The translations under genes and the position numbers were made by a program. A DNA stretch of 64,000 nt, from the NCBI RefSeq assembly GCF_003418935.1, contig NZ_QVMT01000004.1, positions 310,282-374,281 of the forward strand. The letters run 5' to 3'. The stretch is from Emticicia sp. C21. Its GTDB lineage: Bacteria; Bacteroidota; Bacteroidia; Cytophagales; Spirosomataceae. Numbering within the stretch: the first letter of the stretch is position 1; every line of letters starts with the position of its first letter. Below, piece after piece: positions 8,750 through 17,444 of the stretch. The notes beneath the pieces are model-generated. The model made no database searches, had not been told where the DNA came from, and was given only the letters and a program-made list of their open reading frames with translations.

Positions 8750-10519
8750 ATGTTACAATTTTTGAAATATGTCTTTGCGACAATCGTCGGGCTATTTTTG
8801 TTCCTTGTGTTTTGTTTCTTCATTTTAGTGGGTATTGGCTCAATGATGTCGAGTTCTGACGAGAAAACTTTTGTTTCTAAAAACTCTGTCCTTAAAATAG
8901 ATCTTAATCAAGTCATACGGGAAAATACACCACAAGACGACCCATTTACTGAAATTTTATCAGGTGGCCGTGGCCCCGGTCAGATAGGCTTACCACAAAT
9001 CAAAGAAGCCATTGCTAATGCCAAGCTAGACCCGAATATCGAGGGTATTTATCTTCATGCCGAATATCCATCAGCAGGTTTTGCTACGTTAGAAGAAATC
9101 AGAAGCTATCTGGAAGATTTCAAGAAATCTAAAAAGTTTGTGTATTCTTATGCCGAAGTGATGTCAGAAGGGTCTGTTTATCTTTCTTCTGTGGCGGATA
9201 AAATTTACCTGACCCCAAGCGGTGGCTTAGATTTCAATGGTTTAAATGCCAAATATACTTTCATGAAAGGCTTATTCGAAAAGATTGGGGTAAAACCAGA
9301 GATTTTCAGAGTAGGTGAATATAAAAGTGCAGTTGAACCGTTTTTCAGAACCAATATGAGTGAGGCTAATCGTGAACAAACACAATCTTTTATTAATGAT
9401 ATTGCAGCCCGTTTCTATGGCGATATTTCAAAATCAAGAAATATCCCGATGGATGAATTGAATAATATTCTGAACAATGCTTTGATACAAGAACCGGGTG
9501 ATGCAGTAAAATATAAATTGATTACCAATACGGGTTATTGGGATGAATTTGAGCAGGCAATCCGCCATGAATTAGGAGTAGAGAAAGATAAAAAAATTGA
9601 ATATGTTACCCTACATAAATACCTGAAAGCCGAGAAATACGTAAAGGAGGGAAGTCTTTCTAAAAAAATTGCAGTGATTGTAGGTGAAGGTGACATTGTA
9701 ACAGGAGAAGGTGCTGAAGGAAGCATTGGTTCTGATAAAATTGTGAAAGAATTACAGAGAGCTCGTAACGACTCTAAAGTAAAAGCAGTAGTACTAAGAA
9801 TCAATTCAGGTGGTGGTAGCTCGTTAGCTTCTGATATAATGTGGAGAGAGGTTGAATTGACAAAAAAAGTAAAACCTGTGATTGCTTCTATGGGCGATTA
9901 TGCCGCTTCGGGAGGTTATTATATGGCGATGGCTTGTGATACTATAGTGGCTCGTCCGACTACTATTACAGGTTCTATCGGTATTTTTGGTATGATTTTC
10001 AATGTTGAGACGCTGATGAATCAGAAATTGGGAATTACTTTTGATGCAGTTGGTTCACATAAATTCTCTGATTTCCCATCGGCAACCCGTACCATGAGTG
10101 ATGCTGAAAAAATGATGATTCAGAATAGTGTAAATCATGGTTATGAAAGCTTTACATCTAAAGCAGCCAAAGGTCGCCGAATGAGCGTTGAGCAATTAAA
10201 ATCTCTGGCAGGTGGTAGAGTATGGACAGGCACACAAGCCAAAGCGAATGGTTTAGTTGATGTATTGGGCGGTATAGATGATGCCATCAGAATTGCGGCA
10301 CAAAAAGCCAAATTGAAAGAAGGTGAATATCGTGTAAAATATTATCCAATCGAAAAATCAGGCATTGAAGCTGTCTTAGATAAATTTGGAAAAGATCAAG
10401 AAGAAGAGAAAGTGAGAGCTTATTTAGGTGCGCTTGCTCCATTTGCGAAGCAGATAAAAACACTTCAAACGATGGATAAATTACAGGCAAGAATACCGTT
10501 CGAATTGGAAGTAAAATAA
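8750..10519 (+). CDS. sppA: Signal peptide peptidase SppA, 67-kDa type
   Basis: This 589-residue protein matches the long, duplicated form of SppA. One N-terminal membrane helix lies at about 7-30, followed by two S49 peptidase domains. The catalytic dyad is visible: Lys192 in EYKSAVEPF in the first half, and Ser387 in GDYAASGGYY in the second. GGG at 354-356 (INSGGGSS) is the conserved glycine turn. SppA degrades cleaved signal peptides and some membrane proteins in the inner membrane. It is monocistronic, with a candidate promoter at 8584 and a terminator hairpin at about 10564. Confidence 0.96.
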   Translation: MLQFLKYVFATIVGLFLFLVFCFFILVGIGSMMSSSDEKTFVSKNSVLKIDLNQVIRENTPQDDPFTEILSGGRGPGQIGLPQIKEAIANAKLDPNIEGIYLHAEYPSAGFATLEEIRSYLEDFKKSKKFVYSYAEVMSEGSVYLSSVADKIYLTPSGGLDFNGLNAKYTFMKGLFEKIGVKPEIFRVGEYKSAVEPFFRTNMSEANREQTQSFINDIAARFYGDISKSRNIPMDELNNILNNALIQEPGDAVKYKLITNTGYWDEFEQAIRHELGVEKDKKIEYVTLHKYLKAEKYVKEGSLSKKIAVIVGEGDIVTGEGAEGSIGSDKIVKELQRARNDSKVKAVVLRINSGGGSSLASDIMWREVELTKKVKPVIASMGDYAASGGYYMAMACDTIVARPTTITGSIGIFGMIFNVETLMNQKLGITFDAVGSHKFSDFPSATRTMSDAEKMMIQNSVNHGYESFTSKAAKGRRMSVEQLKSLAGGRVWTGTQAKANGLVDVLGGIDDAIRIAAQKAKLKEGEYRVKYYPIEKSGIEAVLDKFGKDQEEEKVRAYLGALAPFAKQIKTLQTMDKLQARIPFELEVK

Positions 10520-10559
10520 TAATAGCAAGCTTATTAAAACATAAGCCCAGGCAATAAAA

Positions 10560-10616
10560 CCACAAGAAGAGAGAAAAAAGTGCTACCTTTGTGCTTTATT
10601 CTCTCTTCTTTTTTGT
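10560..10616 (+). terminator. Terminator-like hairpin after sppA
   Basis: A perfect 12-bp stem (10564-10575 with 10599-10610) is followed by T4-6. The long loop contains TACCTTTG (10584-10591), which also fits a -7 promoter element for yihA, so the site may serve both purposes. Confidence 0.6.
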
Positions 10617-10679
10617 GGCTAATAATCCCATAAGAAGAAAAAATGCAATCACTTATGATTGTCTGAATCTGAAAATAGC

Positions 10680-11282
10680 ATGAAATTCACCGAAGCAAAA
10701 TTTGTTCAAAGCGCCTCTGATTATCGCAAAAGCCCTAAGCCTTTGCTACCCGAATATGCCTTTATTGGCAGATCAAACGTAGGCAAATCGTCTTTGATTA
10801 ATATGCTCACGGCTAATAAAAACTTAGCCAAAACTTCCCAAACACCTGGTAAGACTCAATTAATTAACCATTTTATCGTAAATAATAATTGGTTTCTGGT
10901 CGATTTACCCGGTTATGGTTTTGCCAAAGCACCTAAAGCCGAACGTGAGAAATGGGATAAAATGATTTGGGATTATCTGGCGCACAGAGAAAACCTGATG
11001 TGTGTCTTTGTGTTGATTGATATAAGAATAGAGCCTCAAACGGTTGATTTGAACTTTATAGATGCCCTCGGAGAAAAAGGCATTCCATTTTATCTGATAT
11101 TTACCAAAGCCGATAAAGTAGGAAAAGTAACGGCCGAAGAAAACATTGACTTATTCAAGAAAACGATGTTAATGACCTGGAGTAAGGTTCCACCTTATTT
11201 TGTTACTTCTTCTGAAAAAAGAATAGGTAGGGAAGAATTATTGAAAGCAATAGACGAGTTAAATCAGTCTTTTAAAAAATAA
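10680..11282 (+). CDS. yihA: Ribosome biogenesis GTP-binding protein YihA/YsxC/EngB
   Basis: This is a 200-residue EngB-type GTPase. The G1 P-loop is GRSNVGKSS at 30-38, G3 is DLPGYG at 75-80, and G4 is TKAD at 142-145. EngB acts late in 50S ribosomal subunit assembly. The frame is open upstream to a TTG at 10659, but the ATG at 10680 is chosen because homologues begin with a short MKxxxAxFVxSA start, exactly as seen here. It is a single gene. Confidence 0.95.
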   Translation: MKFTEAKFVQSASDYRKSPKPLLPEYAFIGRSNVGKSSLINMLTANKNLAKTSQTPGKTQLINHFIVNNNWFLVDLPGYGFAKAPKAEREKWDKMIWDYLAHRENLMCVFVLIDIRIEPQTVDLNFIDALGEKGIPFYLIFTKADKVGKVTAEENIDLFKKTMLMTWSKVPPYFVTSSEKRIGREELLKAIDELNQSFKK

Positions 11283-11399
11283 TTTATAATTTTGCATCAA
11301 TATGAATCGTTGATTAGCATAGCTATCAGCTGAATTTATCCAACAATTTAGAACTCTGGCAAGTACATTGCCATTCATAAAGCTTACTTTATTTATCAA

Positions 11400-11858
11400 A
11401 TGGAATTATTAAGAGACATCGCCCATATTTCGGGAAAAAGCGGATTGTATAAAATTTTAAAACCTGGTCGTGGTGGCGTAATTGTAGAAACGCTTGACGA
11501 TAAGAAACAACGTGAAATGGTAAGCGCCAATGCACGTGTATCTGTATTAAAAGATATTTCGATTTATACCGAAGACCAGAACAAATCTATACCACTTTCG
11601 GATATTTTCCTTAAAATCCGTGAATTACACGGCGAAACTGTGGCAGATGATTATAAGAGCTTTTCAAATAATCAACTATTCGATTTCTTTGCACAGGTAA
11701 TGCCTGATTTTGACCGTCAGAAAGTATATCCGGCAGACGTTAAGAAAATTGTTGGCTGGTATAATCTTCTTTCAAAAAACCTGCCTGAGGTATTCATTGC
11801 CCCTACAACAGAAGAAGCAACTGAACCGGTAGCCGAGGATACAAAAGCTGAAGCATAA
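11400..11858 (+). CDS. DUF5606 family protein
   Basis: This 152-residue protein matches DUF5606, a small family conserved in Bacteroidota. The conserved opening is MELLRDIAHISGKSGLYKI with GRGGVIVETLDD at about 28-39, followed by a helical region with FFAQVMPDFDRQKVYPADVKKI-like spacing (about 91-112). The acidic Ala/Glu-rich tail (TEEATEPVAED) is probably disordered. The function is unknown. The opening half resembles a small beta-barrel, and the protein is predicted cytoplasmic with no signal peptide. It has a TAATTTTG -7-like element at 11287-11294 and its own terminator. Confidence 0.85.
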   Translation: MELLRDIAHISGKSGLYKILKPGRGGVIVETLDDKKQREMVSANARVSVLKDISIYTEDQNKSIPLSDIFLKIRELHGETVADDYKSFSNNQLFDFFAQVMPDFDRQKVYPADVKKIVGWYNLLSKNLPEVFIAPTTEEATEPVAEDTKAEA

Positions 11859-11880
11859 GATATTAGTTTTATAGATACGT

Positions 11881-11919
11881 AATCCCTGATTAAGCAATAG
11901 CTGTAATCAGGGATTTTTT
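11881..11919 (+). terminator. Rho-independent terminator
   Basis: A 12-bp stem (11881-11892 and 11904-11915) with an 11-nt loop and a T run to 11919, placed 22 bp after the stop of the DUF5606 gene. Confidence 0.92.
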
Positions 11920-11989
11920 GTTTAGAACAATGTATCTGCATTTTATCTTCCTGACAGACTTTAGGACTTTTTTTTATTTGTTTTGCTAT

Positions 11990-12026
11990 TACCTTTGCAG
12001 TAATGTATGCGAACTGGAAGTTCGCA
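11990..12026 (+). promoter_or_regulatory. -7 element and 5'-leader hairpin of the SDR gene
   Basis: TACCTTTG at 11990-11997 fits TAnnTTTG, with no clear -33 TTG. About 10 nt downstream is a perfect 8-bp hairpin (12008-12015 with 12019-12026) at what would be the extreme 5' end of the mRNA, 13 nt before the chosen ATG at 12040. A 5' hairpin of this kind can protect mRNA. It also overlaps the upstream in-frame ATG at 12007, arguing against that start. Confidence 0.5.
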
Positions 12027-12039
12027 CCACAAATATCTT

Positions 12040-13041
12040 ATGAACCGTATTCTTATAACAGGCGCTAACGGGCTGCTGGGTAGTGCTACCGCTAAAAGAT
12101 TTGTTGAAGCAGGTTTTGAAGTACTGGCCTTGTGTCGTGCTGAAAGTGACCTGACTGCCCTGAAAGATATTGCCAACAAAATAACTATCGTAGAAGGTGA
12201 TATTCTGGATGTTGTTGCATTAGAAAAAGCCTTAGAGGATGTAGATTTTGTAGTGCATTCGGCGGCAGTGGTGTCTTACACTCCAAAAGACAAAAACCGC
12301 ATGTATAAGACGAATGTGGAGGGTACGGCTAATGTGGTAAACGTATGTTTGATGAAAGGCGTAAAAAAGCTTTGCCATATCAGTTCTATTGCTGCCTTGG
12401 GCAAGCCTGCTGCCCCTCAGAATTTATCGAACAAGGATACTATCATAGATGAAGATCAGAAGTGGGAAGACTCCCCTATCAATTCCAACTATGCTAAAAC
12501 CAAATATCTTTCTGAACTGGAAGTATGGCGTGGTAAAGCCGAAGGCTTACCTATTGTCATTGTCAATCCATCTGTAATACTAGGCGAAAGCGACTGGACT
12601 AAAAGCAGTACTCAATTGTTTAAATATGCCTACGATGAGCATCGTTTCTACAGCGAGGGCAATATGAACTACGTAGACGTAAAAGATGTGATTGAAGCTA
12701 TTTATCAATTAACTATCTCAGATATTGAGGGCGAAAGATTTATCTTAAATGGTGGAACTGTTAGTTATAAAGAATTCTTCGAAAAGGTTGCCAGACTATT
12801 CAATAAAAAACCTCCTACCAGCAAAGTTTCCCCTATACTCACCGAAATCATCTGGCGGGTAGAAGCCCTCAGGTCTTTTATTACCGGAAAAGCTCCGCTG
12901 ATTACCAAAGAAACCGCCAAAAATTCTTTAATGAAGTTTGTTTACAGGAGCGATAAGATTCGTCAATCACTCAATTTTAAGTTTACTGATTTCGACGAAA
13001 CCATTAAGCGGGTAAGTATGTTTTTATTAAAGAGTCATTGA
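12040..13041 (+). CDS. NAD(P)-dependent epimerase/dehydratase (extended SDR)
   Basis: This is a 333-residue extended short-chain dehydrogenase. The cofactor motif TGANGLLGS is at 7-15. The catalytic Tyr and Lys are in NYAKTK (YxxxK), near residue 150. VHSAAVVSY is typical of the dihydroflavonol-reductase/3-beta-HSD-like subgroup. The substrate cannot be read from the sequence. The start at 12040 is preferred over an in-frame ATG at 12007, because the extra 11 codons lie in a hairpin and homologues begin right before the TGxxGxxG strand. It is a single gene. Confidence 0.88.
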   Translation: MNRILITGANGLLGSATAKRFVEAGFEVLALCRAESDLTALKDIANKITIVEGDILDVVALEKALEDVDFVVHSAAVVSYTPKDKNRMYKTNVEGTANVVNVCLMKGVKKLCHISSIAALGKPAAPQNLSNKDTIIDEDQKWEDSPINSNYAKTKYLSELEVWRGKAEGLPIVIVNPSVILGESDWTKSSTQLFKYAYDEHRFYSEGNMNYVDVKDVIEAIYQLTISDIEGERFILNGGTVSYKEFFEKVARLFNKKPPTSKVSPILTEIIWRVEALRSFITGKAPLITKETAKNSLMKFVYRSDKIRQSLNFKFTDFDETIKRVSMFLLKSH

Positions 13042-13296
13042 TCTTTTGAGTAGATTCATGCGTAAAAATAGCTTTTATCCAGCTAATCCTTACAGTAAAT
13101 TTATTGAGAGAAATCCTTGACATTTGATAAAAAATACTTATATTGAATCATAATTGTTGTCGGGATTGAGTATTTTTAATTGAAAACACTTTAAATCCTT
13201 TATTTAAAGCTGTTTATAAAAGATTAAGACTATCCGAGCAAATATATATAATTACCGTCCTATGGTTGGGCCGTAAAAAACTTTGGGTAATCTTAC

Positions 13297-14709
13297 ATGC
13301 AACACGAATTCAGCGACAGATTCGAAAACTTCGATGGCGCAGATGTAAAAGCGACTGTTGAACGTTTTGAAGGAATGCTCAAAAGCCAAGAAACGGTCTT
13401 CTTCGATGAAGAGACGTATGAACAACTCTCTGAGTACTATCTTCTAGCCGGAAAATGGGAGATGGCTATGCAAGCCTGTCAGATGGGACTTGAACAGTAC
13501 CCTTACTCTCTCGACCTCCTTTTGGATCAAGCACAGATTCATGCCAATAATGAACGGTTTGAAGAAGCAATGGAAGTGTTGGACAGAGCCTCCACTTTTA
13601 ATCCGGCAGACAATGAAATCACTTATATGCGTGGTGTGATATGTAACCTTATGGGTAGCTACGAAGAAGCTATTGAGCATCTGAGAGAAGCATTGTTGAT
13701 GTCGGAAGAAAAAGAGTCGGTGTATTTCCAATTGGCTCAAACTTATCAGAACTGGCAGAAATTTGAAGAAGCCGCTCATTTCTACAAAAAGGCTATCAAA
13801 CATCAGTTTAATGAAGAAATAGCTTTTTATGAATTGGTTTTCTGCTTAGAGCAACTAAATAAATTAGACGAAAACGTATCCTATTTTCAGGATTTAGTAG
13901 ATAACAATCCGTATTCTTATCTGGCGTGGTTTGCGTTGGGTATGGTACACGGAAGGTTGAATAATCATAAAGATGCAGCGTATGCATATGATTATGCAGT
14001 AACCATTAACGAAAAATTTGCTTCGGGATGGTTTAATCTGGCATATACCTATATCAACCTCGAAAACTACCTTGATGCCAAGGAATGTTATCTGAATGTA
14101 TTGAAGAACGAAAAGCCTACTGCTGAAGTGTACACGCATCTGGGAGTGGCTTGTGAGAAACTGGAACAATTTGAAGAAGCGTATAAATACTACAACGAGG
14201 CCGTTAATCTGGATGAGAGTTGGGATGAAGCCTGGTTTGGTATGGGTTCGGCTTTGTATGAGTTAAACCGCTGGTACGAGAGTATCCATTTTACGCAGAA
14301 AGCTATTAAGCTCAATGAAAGCAATGCTGAATACTGGCTTTTATTGGCAGATACAGAAGCAAAGTTGGGTAATTTTTTATCAAGCAATGAAGCCTATAGA
14401 TTTGCGATGGGTCTTGACCCTAAAAATCCGGATATCTGGTTGAGTTGGTCTTTGCTTTTCTTTGAGAATGGTGAGTACACCAAGGCTTTTGAGATTATGT
14501 ATGATGCCCTCACAGAACTACCGGAAGAGGCAGATTTGTATTACAGAGCAGCCGTATATCTGATTTTAGATGGCAGTTTCAACGAAGCCTATAAATATCT
14601 GGAATCGGGCTTAACATTGAATTATGATGCTCATGCGCAGGTTTATGACTTTTTTCCGAACCTGAATACACAGAAAGCATTGTTTCGGATTATAGAACAA
14701 TACAAATAG
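13297..14709 (+). CDS. Tetratricopeptide repeat protein
   Basis: This 470-residue protein is built almost wholly of TPR units (about 10-12 repeats of 34 residues). Examples are FEEAMEVLDRASTFNPADN at about 88-106 and YEEAIEHLREALLMSEE at about 122-138. There is no signal peptide or membrane segment, so it is probably a cytoplasmic scaffold for protein-protein contacts. It is monocistronic, with a 255-bp upstream region and a strong terminator. Its partners are unknown. Confidence 0.9.
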   Translation: MQHEFSDRFENFDGADVKATVERFEGMLKSQETVFFDEETYEQLSEYYLLAGKWEMAMQACQMGLEQYPYSLDLLLDQAQIHANNERFEEAMEVLDRASTFNPADNEITYMRGVICNLMGSYEEAIEHLREALLMSEEKESVYFQLAQTYQNWQKFEEAAHFYKKAIKHQFNEEIAFYELVFCLEQLNKLDENVSYFQDLVDNNPYSYLAWFALGMVHGRLNNHKDAAYAYDYAVTINEKFASGWFNLAYTYINLENYLDAKECYLNVLKNEKPTAEVYTHLGVACEKLEQFEEAYKYYNEAVNLDESWDEAWFGMGSALYELNRWYESIHFTQKAIKLNESNAEYWLLLADTEAKLGNFLSSNEAYRFAMGLDPKNPDIWLSWSLLFFENGEYTKAFEIMYDALTELPEEADLYYRAAVYLILDGSFNEAYKYLESGLTLNYDAHAQVYDFFPNLNTQKALFRIIEQYK

Positions 14710-14743
14710 AAACTGGGCTTTGAGCAATCTCAAAGCCCAGTTT
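14710..14743. terminator. Bidirectional hairpin terminator
   Basis: Perfect 15-bp stem (14710-14724 with 14729-14743) and a 4-nt loop between the convergent TPR gene and the APH-fold kinase gene. T-rich sequence follows on the plus strand. Confidence 0.85.
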
Positions 14744-14759
14744 GTTTATAAGCTTTTTT

Positions 14760-15854
14760 TTACAACATCTTCCCTTTTTCTATGGAAGTGACACCTTTCT
14801 TCGACAAAGCTTTTACCCCATAAATTAACTCGGCAAAACGCTCATCTTTGGTTAAGCCCTTTTTATATCGGCTATATATCTGCTGAATGACAACCGAGTT
14901 TTTAAAAAGCCCGAAAACGTAGAAGTATAGAATATTTGATATATCTCTCCCACTCTTTTCTGCATAGCGTTCGGCAAATTCCTGACGGCTCAAATTTCCG
15001 GGCAACCAAGATAAGTTGAAGCCTTTTTCAAACATGCCATCGTTGGCCTCTGCCCAATAAGATAAGGTAGTACCTAAATCCATCAGAGGATCTCCAACGG
15101 TTGTCATTTCCCAGTCTAAGACTGCTAATATATCTGACCAATCATCTACATTCAGCACCAGATTATCGTACTTATAATCGTTATGAATCAGCGTTGGCTT
15201 TCCTTCGGTAGGGAGATTTTCTTTTAACCAGTTCGCCAGATTATCCATTGCAGGTATCTCATCAGTCTTTGAGGCTAAATAGCGTTTATGCCAACCCTCT
15301 ACCTGACGTTGTATGTAGCCTTCCGGCTTACCGATATTAATTAAGGCAGGTAGATCTGCGTTTGTAGCTTCAATATCAATGGCGTGGAGTTCTACTAAGT
15401 TATCGCACAAAGCTTCTGACATTTTGCGCATCATTTCGAGGGCTACATTACCCATCAACTTCGGTGCATCTTTTGCCCGCAGAATAATACCTTCTACCCG
15501 TTCCATAATATAGAATGGGCAACCCATTACCGATTCATCTTCGGTGTATATAACAGGCTTAGGTATTTTCTTATAGCCGCTGTTTTGTAAAGCGCTTAAT
15601 ATTTTGTACTCCCGACCCATATCGTGCCCGCCTTTGATGTCTTTTGCACCAAAAGGTGGCCGTCTCAAAACATATGCTTTACCTGCTGTTTTTAATAAAT
15701 AAGTAAGATTAGAATATCCGCCCGGGAACTGGGCGATTTCGACAATAGGTTCAAAATCAGGTGAAGCTGATTGAATAAATTCGTTCAGCTTTACCAAATC
15801 AATTTCTTCGCCCTGCCTGATGCTTGTAGGAGAATCTATTTTAATAGGGCTCAT
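14760..15854 (-). CDS. Phosphotransferase family protein (APH fold, ACAD10/11-like kinase)
   Basis: This is a 364-residue aminoglycoside-phosphotransferase-fold kinase. The nucleotide-binding Gly loop is in FPGGYSNLTYLL at about 43-54. The catalytic loop is HNDYKYDN at 224-231 (Asp226, Asn231), and the metal-binding DWE is at 247-249. Closest in pattern are the kinases fused to acyl-CoA dehydrogenases in ACAD10/11, which phosphorylate hydroxyacyl-CoAs. It starts 5 bp after the DUF4301 gene and is surely co-transcribed. That pairing of kinase and nucleotidyltransferase-like protein suggests a small-molecule activation pathway; the substrate is unknown. Confidence 0.88.
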   Translation of the reverse strand: MSPIKIDSPTSIRQGEEIDLVKLNEFIQSASPDFEPIVEIAQFPGGYSNLTYLLKTAGKAYVLRRPPFGAKDIKGGHDMGREYKILSALQNSGYKKIPKPVIYTEDESVMGCPFYIMERVEGIILRAKDAPKLMGNVALEMMRKMSEALCDNLVELHAIDIEATNADLPALINIGKPEGYIQRQVEGWHKRYLASKTDEIPAMDNLANWLKENLPTEGKPTLIHNDYKYDNLVLNVDDWSDILAVLDWEMTTVGDPLMDLGTTLSYWAEANDGMFEKGFNLSWLPGNLSRQEFAERYAEKSGRDISNILYFYVFGLFKNSVVIQQIYSRYKKGLTKDERFAELIYGVKALSKKGVTSIEKGKML

Positions 15855-15859
15855 GTTTA

Positions 15860-17344
15860 TCAGGCTGGTTGGTGCTCGCTCCTCAATAAATCATTTACCG
15901 TTTTAACAGGGTTAAAGGTAATGAGCGGAACTTCTACAAAAAGTGTATTCCAGTCTGACATGGCACCATTCCAAAGACCCGGTAATTCCTGGGCTTTCAG
16001 GTCTTTACCACTTTGCGATTTCTGGGTAATGAAACCAGTCTGTGGGTCGCGGTAATTCAATAAATTGAATTTATTGCCTTTATAATCTTTCACCGAACAT
16101 ATCAAATCCACCGGATTAAAGTGTGTTGCTTTATCGAAGATTTCTTTTTGCTGTGCATTACCTAAATCAATTTGAGCCGACTCTACTACCTGTAACGAAA
16201 CCGAACTATCAGGATCTTTTGCCCAGAATGGTCCACCACCCGGTTCGCCCACGTTTTTCACCATACCACACAAACGAATCGGTCGATTGAGTTTGCGTTT
16301 ACAATAATCCATTTTGGCATCAACTGAATAACTTCCGAAGCCCTCTGGAGGTAATGTACAAAGCTTGGTTTCAAGGAAATTCAGGATTTCCTTTAATAGT
16401 TTTTCATCTACTTCCTCACTATATAATTTCTTTAAATAGGAGAATATTTTTTCCTGATAGTCTAACAATAGACCTGCCAAAGCCTTTTTGTAGAGAATAG
16501 TTTTACTTTTCAAACGGTCAGGTACTACATTATCTACATTTTTAATGAAGATAATATCAGCCTCCTGTTCGTTCAGGTTCTCAAGTAATGCCCCGTGTCC
16601 GGCTGGACGGAAAAGTAGGTCTTCACTACCTGTGCGGAATGGTGTATTATCCATATTTACCGCAATGGTATCAGTAGAAGGCTTTTGCTCTGAAAAACTG
16701 ATGCTGTACTTTACTTTATATTTGGCTTCGTATTTAGGCAATACAGAGTCTATTAAAGTTTTGAATTTCTTTCTATGCTCTGGCGAAACTGTAAAGTGCA
16801 ATTTCACTTTGCCATTGCTATTGGCATATTTTGCGCCTTCTACCAGATGCTCTTCCACAGGCGTTCTGGCAGTTTTGCCGTATTTATGAAAATGCAATAA
16901 ACCTTTAGGCAAACTACCATAATCTAGTCCTTTATCTGTCAGTAAATATTCCAGAACAGTCTGATAATCACCAGATTCAGCACCTATAGCTTTCACAAGC
17001 GTATCATAAAACGCGAAGTCTTTTAGCCTCTCTAAAAACTCATTCACCGATTTGTCCAGCTTTCCTTCATCCTTGGCAGAAAATAGAGATTTAAACATAC
17101 GGGTTGCTGCCCCGGAAGCAGGTACAAATTTCAATAGTTTCAGTTTTGGGGCTCTGCTATCAAAATACTTCGCATACTTACCTGCCTGAGAGTCAGAGAG
17201 CGCGATAATGCCATCGCCAATAGTCGCAGCTTTTATTACATTCAGATACGGAAAACCTTTTTTAAAGTTTTCTATCTGCTGCTGAATCGTTTCGAGGTTT
17301 GCACCACGAACTTTAATTTTGTCAAGGTCTTTTTCGATGAACAT
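15860..17344 (-). CDS. DUF4301 family protein, nucleotidyltransferase-like
   Basis: This 494-residue protein matches DUF4301, found mostly in Bacteroidota. Two motifs look like those of sugar-nucleotide pyrophosphorylases: PASGAATRMFKSLF at 75-88 (compare the GxGTRM...K signature) and GHGALLENLNEQEADIIFIK, followed by NVDNVVPD, at about 250-280. The protein may therefore transfer a nucleotide to a phosphorylated substrate. The remainder contains a PPEGFGSYSVDAKMDYCKRK-like segment specific to the family. It is the first gene of a two-gene operon with the downstream APH-fold kinase (5-bp gap). The family call is confident; the activity is inference. Confidence 0.85.
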   Translation of the reverse strand: MFIEKDLDKIKVRGANLETIQQQIENFKKGFPYLNVIKAATIGDGIIALSDSQAGKYAKYFDSRAPKLKLLKFVPASGAATRMFKSLFSAKDEGKLDKSVNEFLERLKDFAFYDTLVKAIGAESGDYQTVLEYLLTDKGLDYGSLPKGLLHFHKYGKTARTPVEEHLVEGAKYANSNGKVKLHFTVSPEHRKKFKTLIDSVLPKYEAKYKVKYSISFSEQKPSTDTIAVNMDNTPFRTGSEDLLFRPAGHGALLENLNEQEADIIFIKNVDNVVPDRLKSKTILYKKALAGLLLDYQEKIFSYLKKLYSEEVDEKLLKEILNFLETKLCTLPPEGFGSYSVDAKMDYCKRKLNRPIRLCGMVKNVGEPGGGPFWAKDPDSSVSLQVVESAQIDLGNAQQKEIFDKATHFNPVDLICSVKDYKGNKFNLLNYRDPQTGFITQKSQSGKDLKAQELPGLWNGAMSDWNTLFVEVPLITFNPVKTVNDLLRSEHQPA

Positions 17345-17444
17345 ATCACTTGTTGTATTTATACTTTTGTTTGTGATTATTGCGACGTAATTTTACAAAA
17401 ATTTAGAATCAAGGCAATACTTTGGGGTTATTTATTAAAAATTT

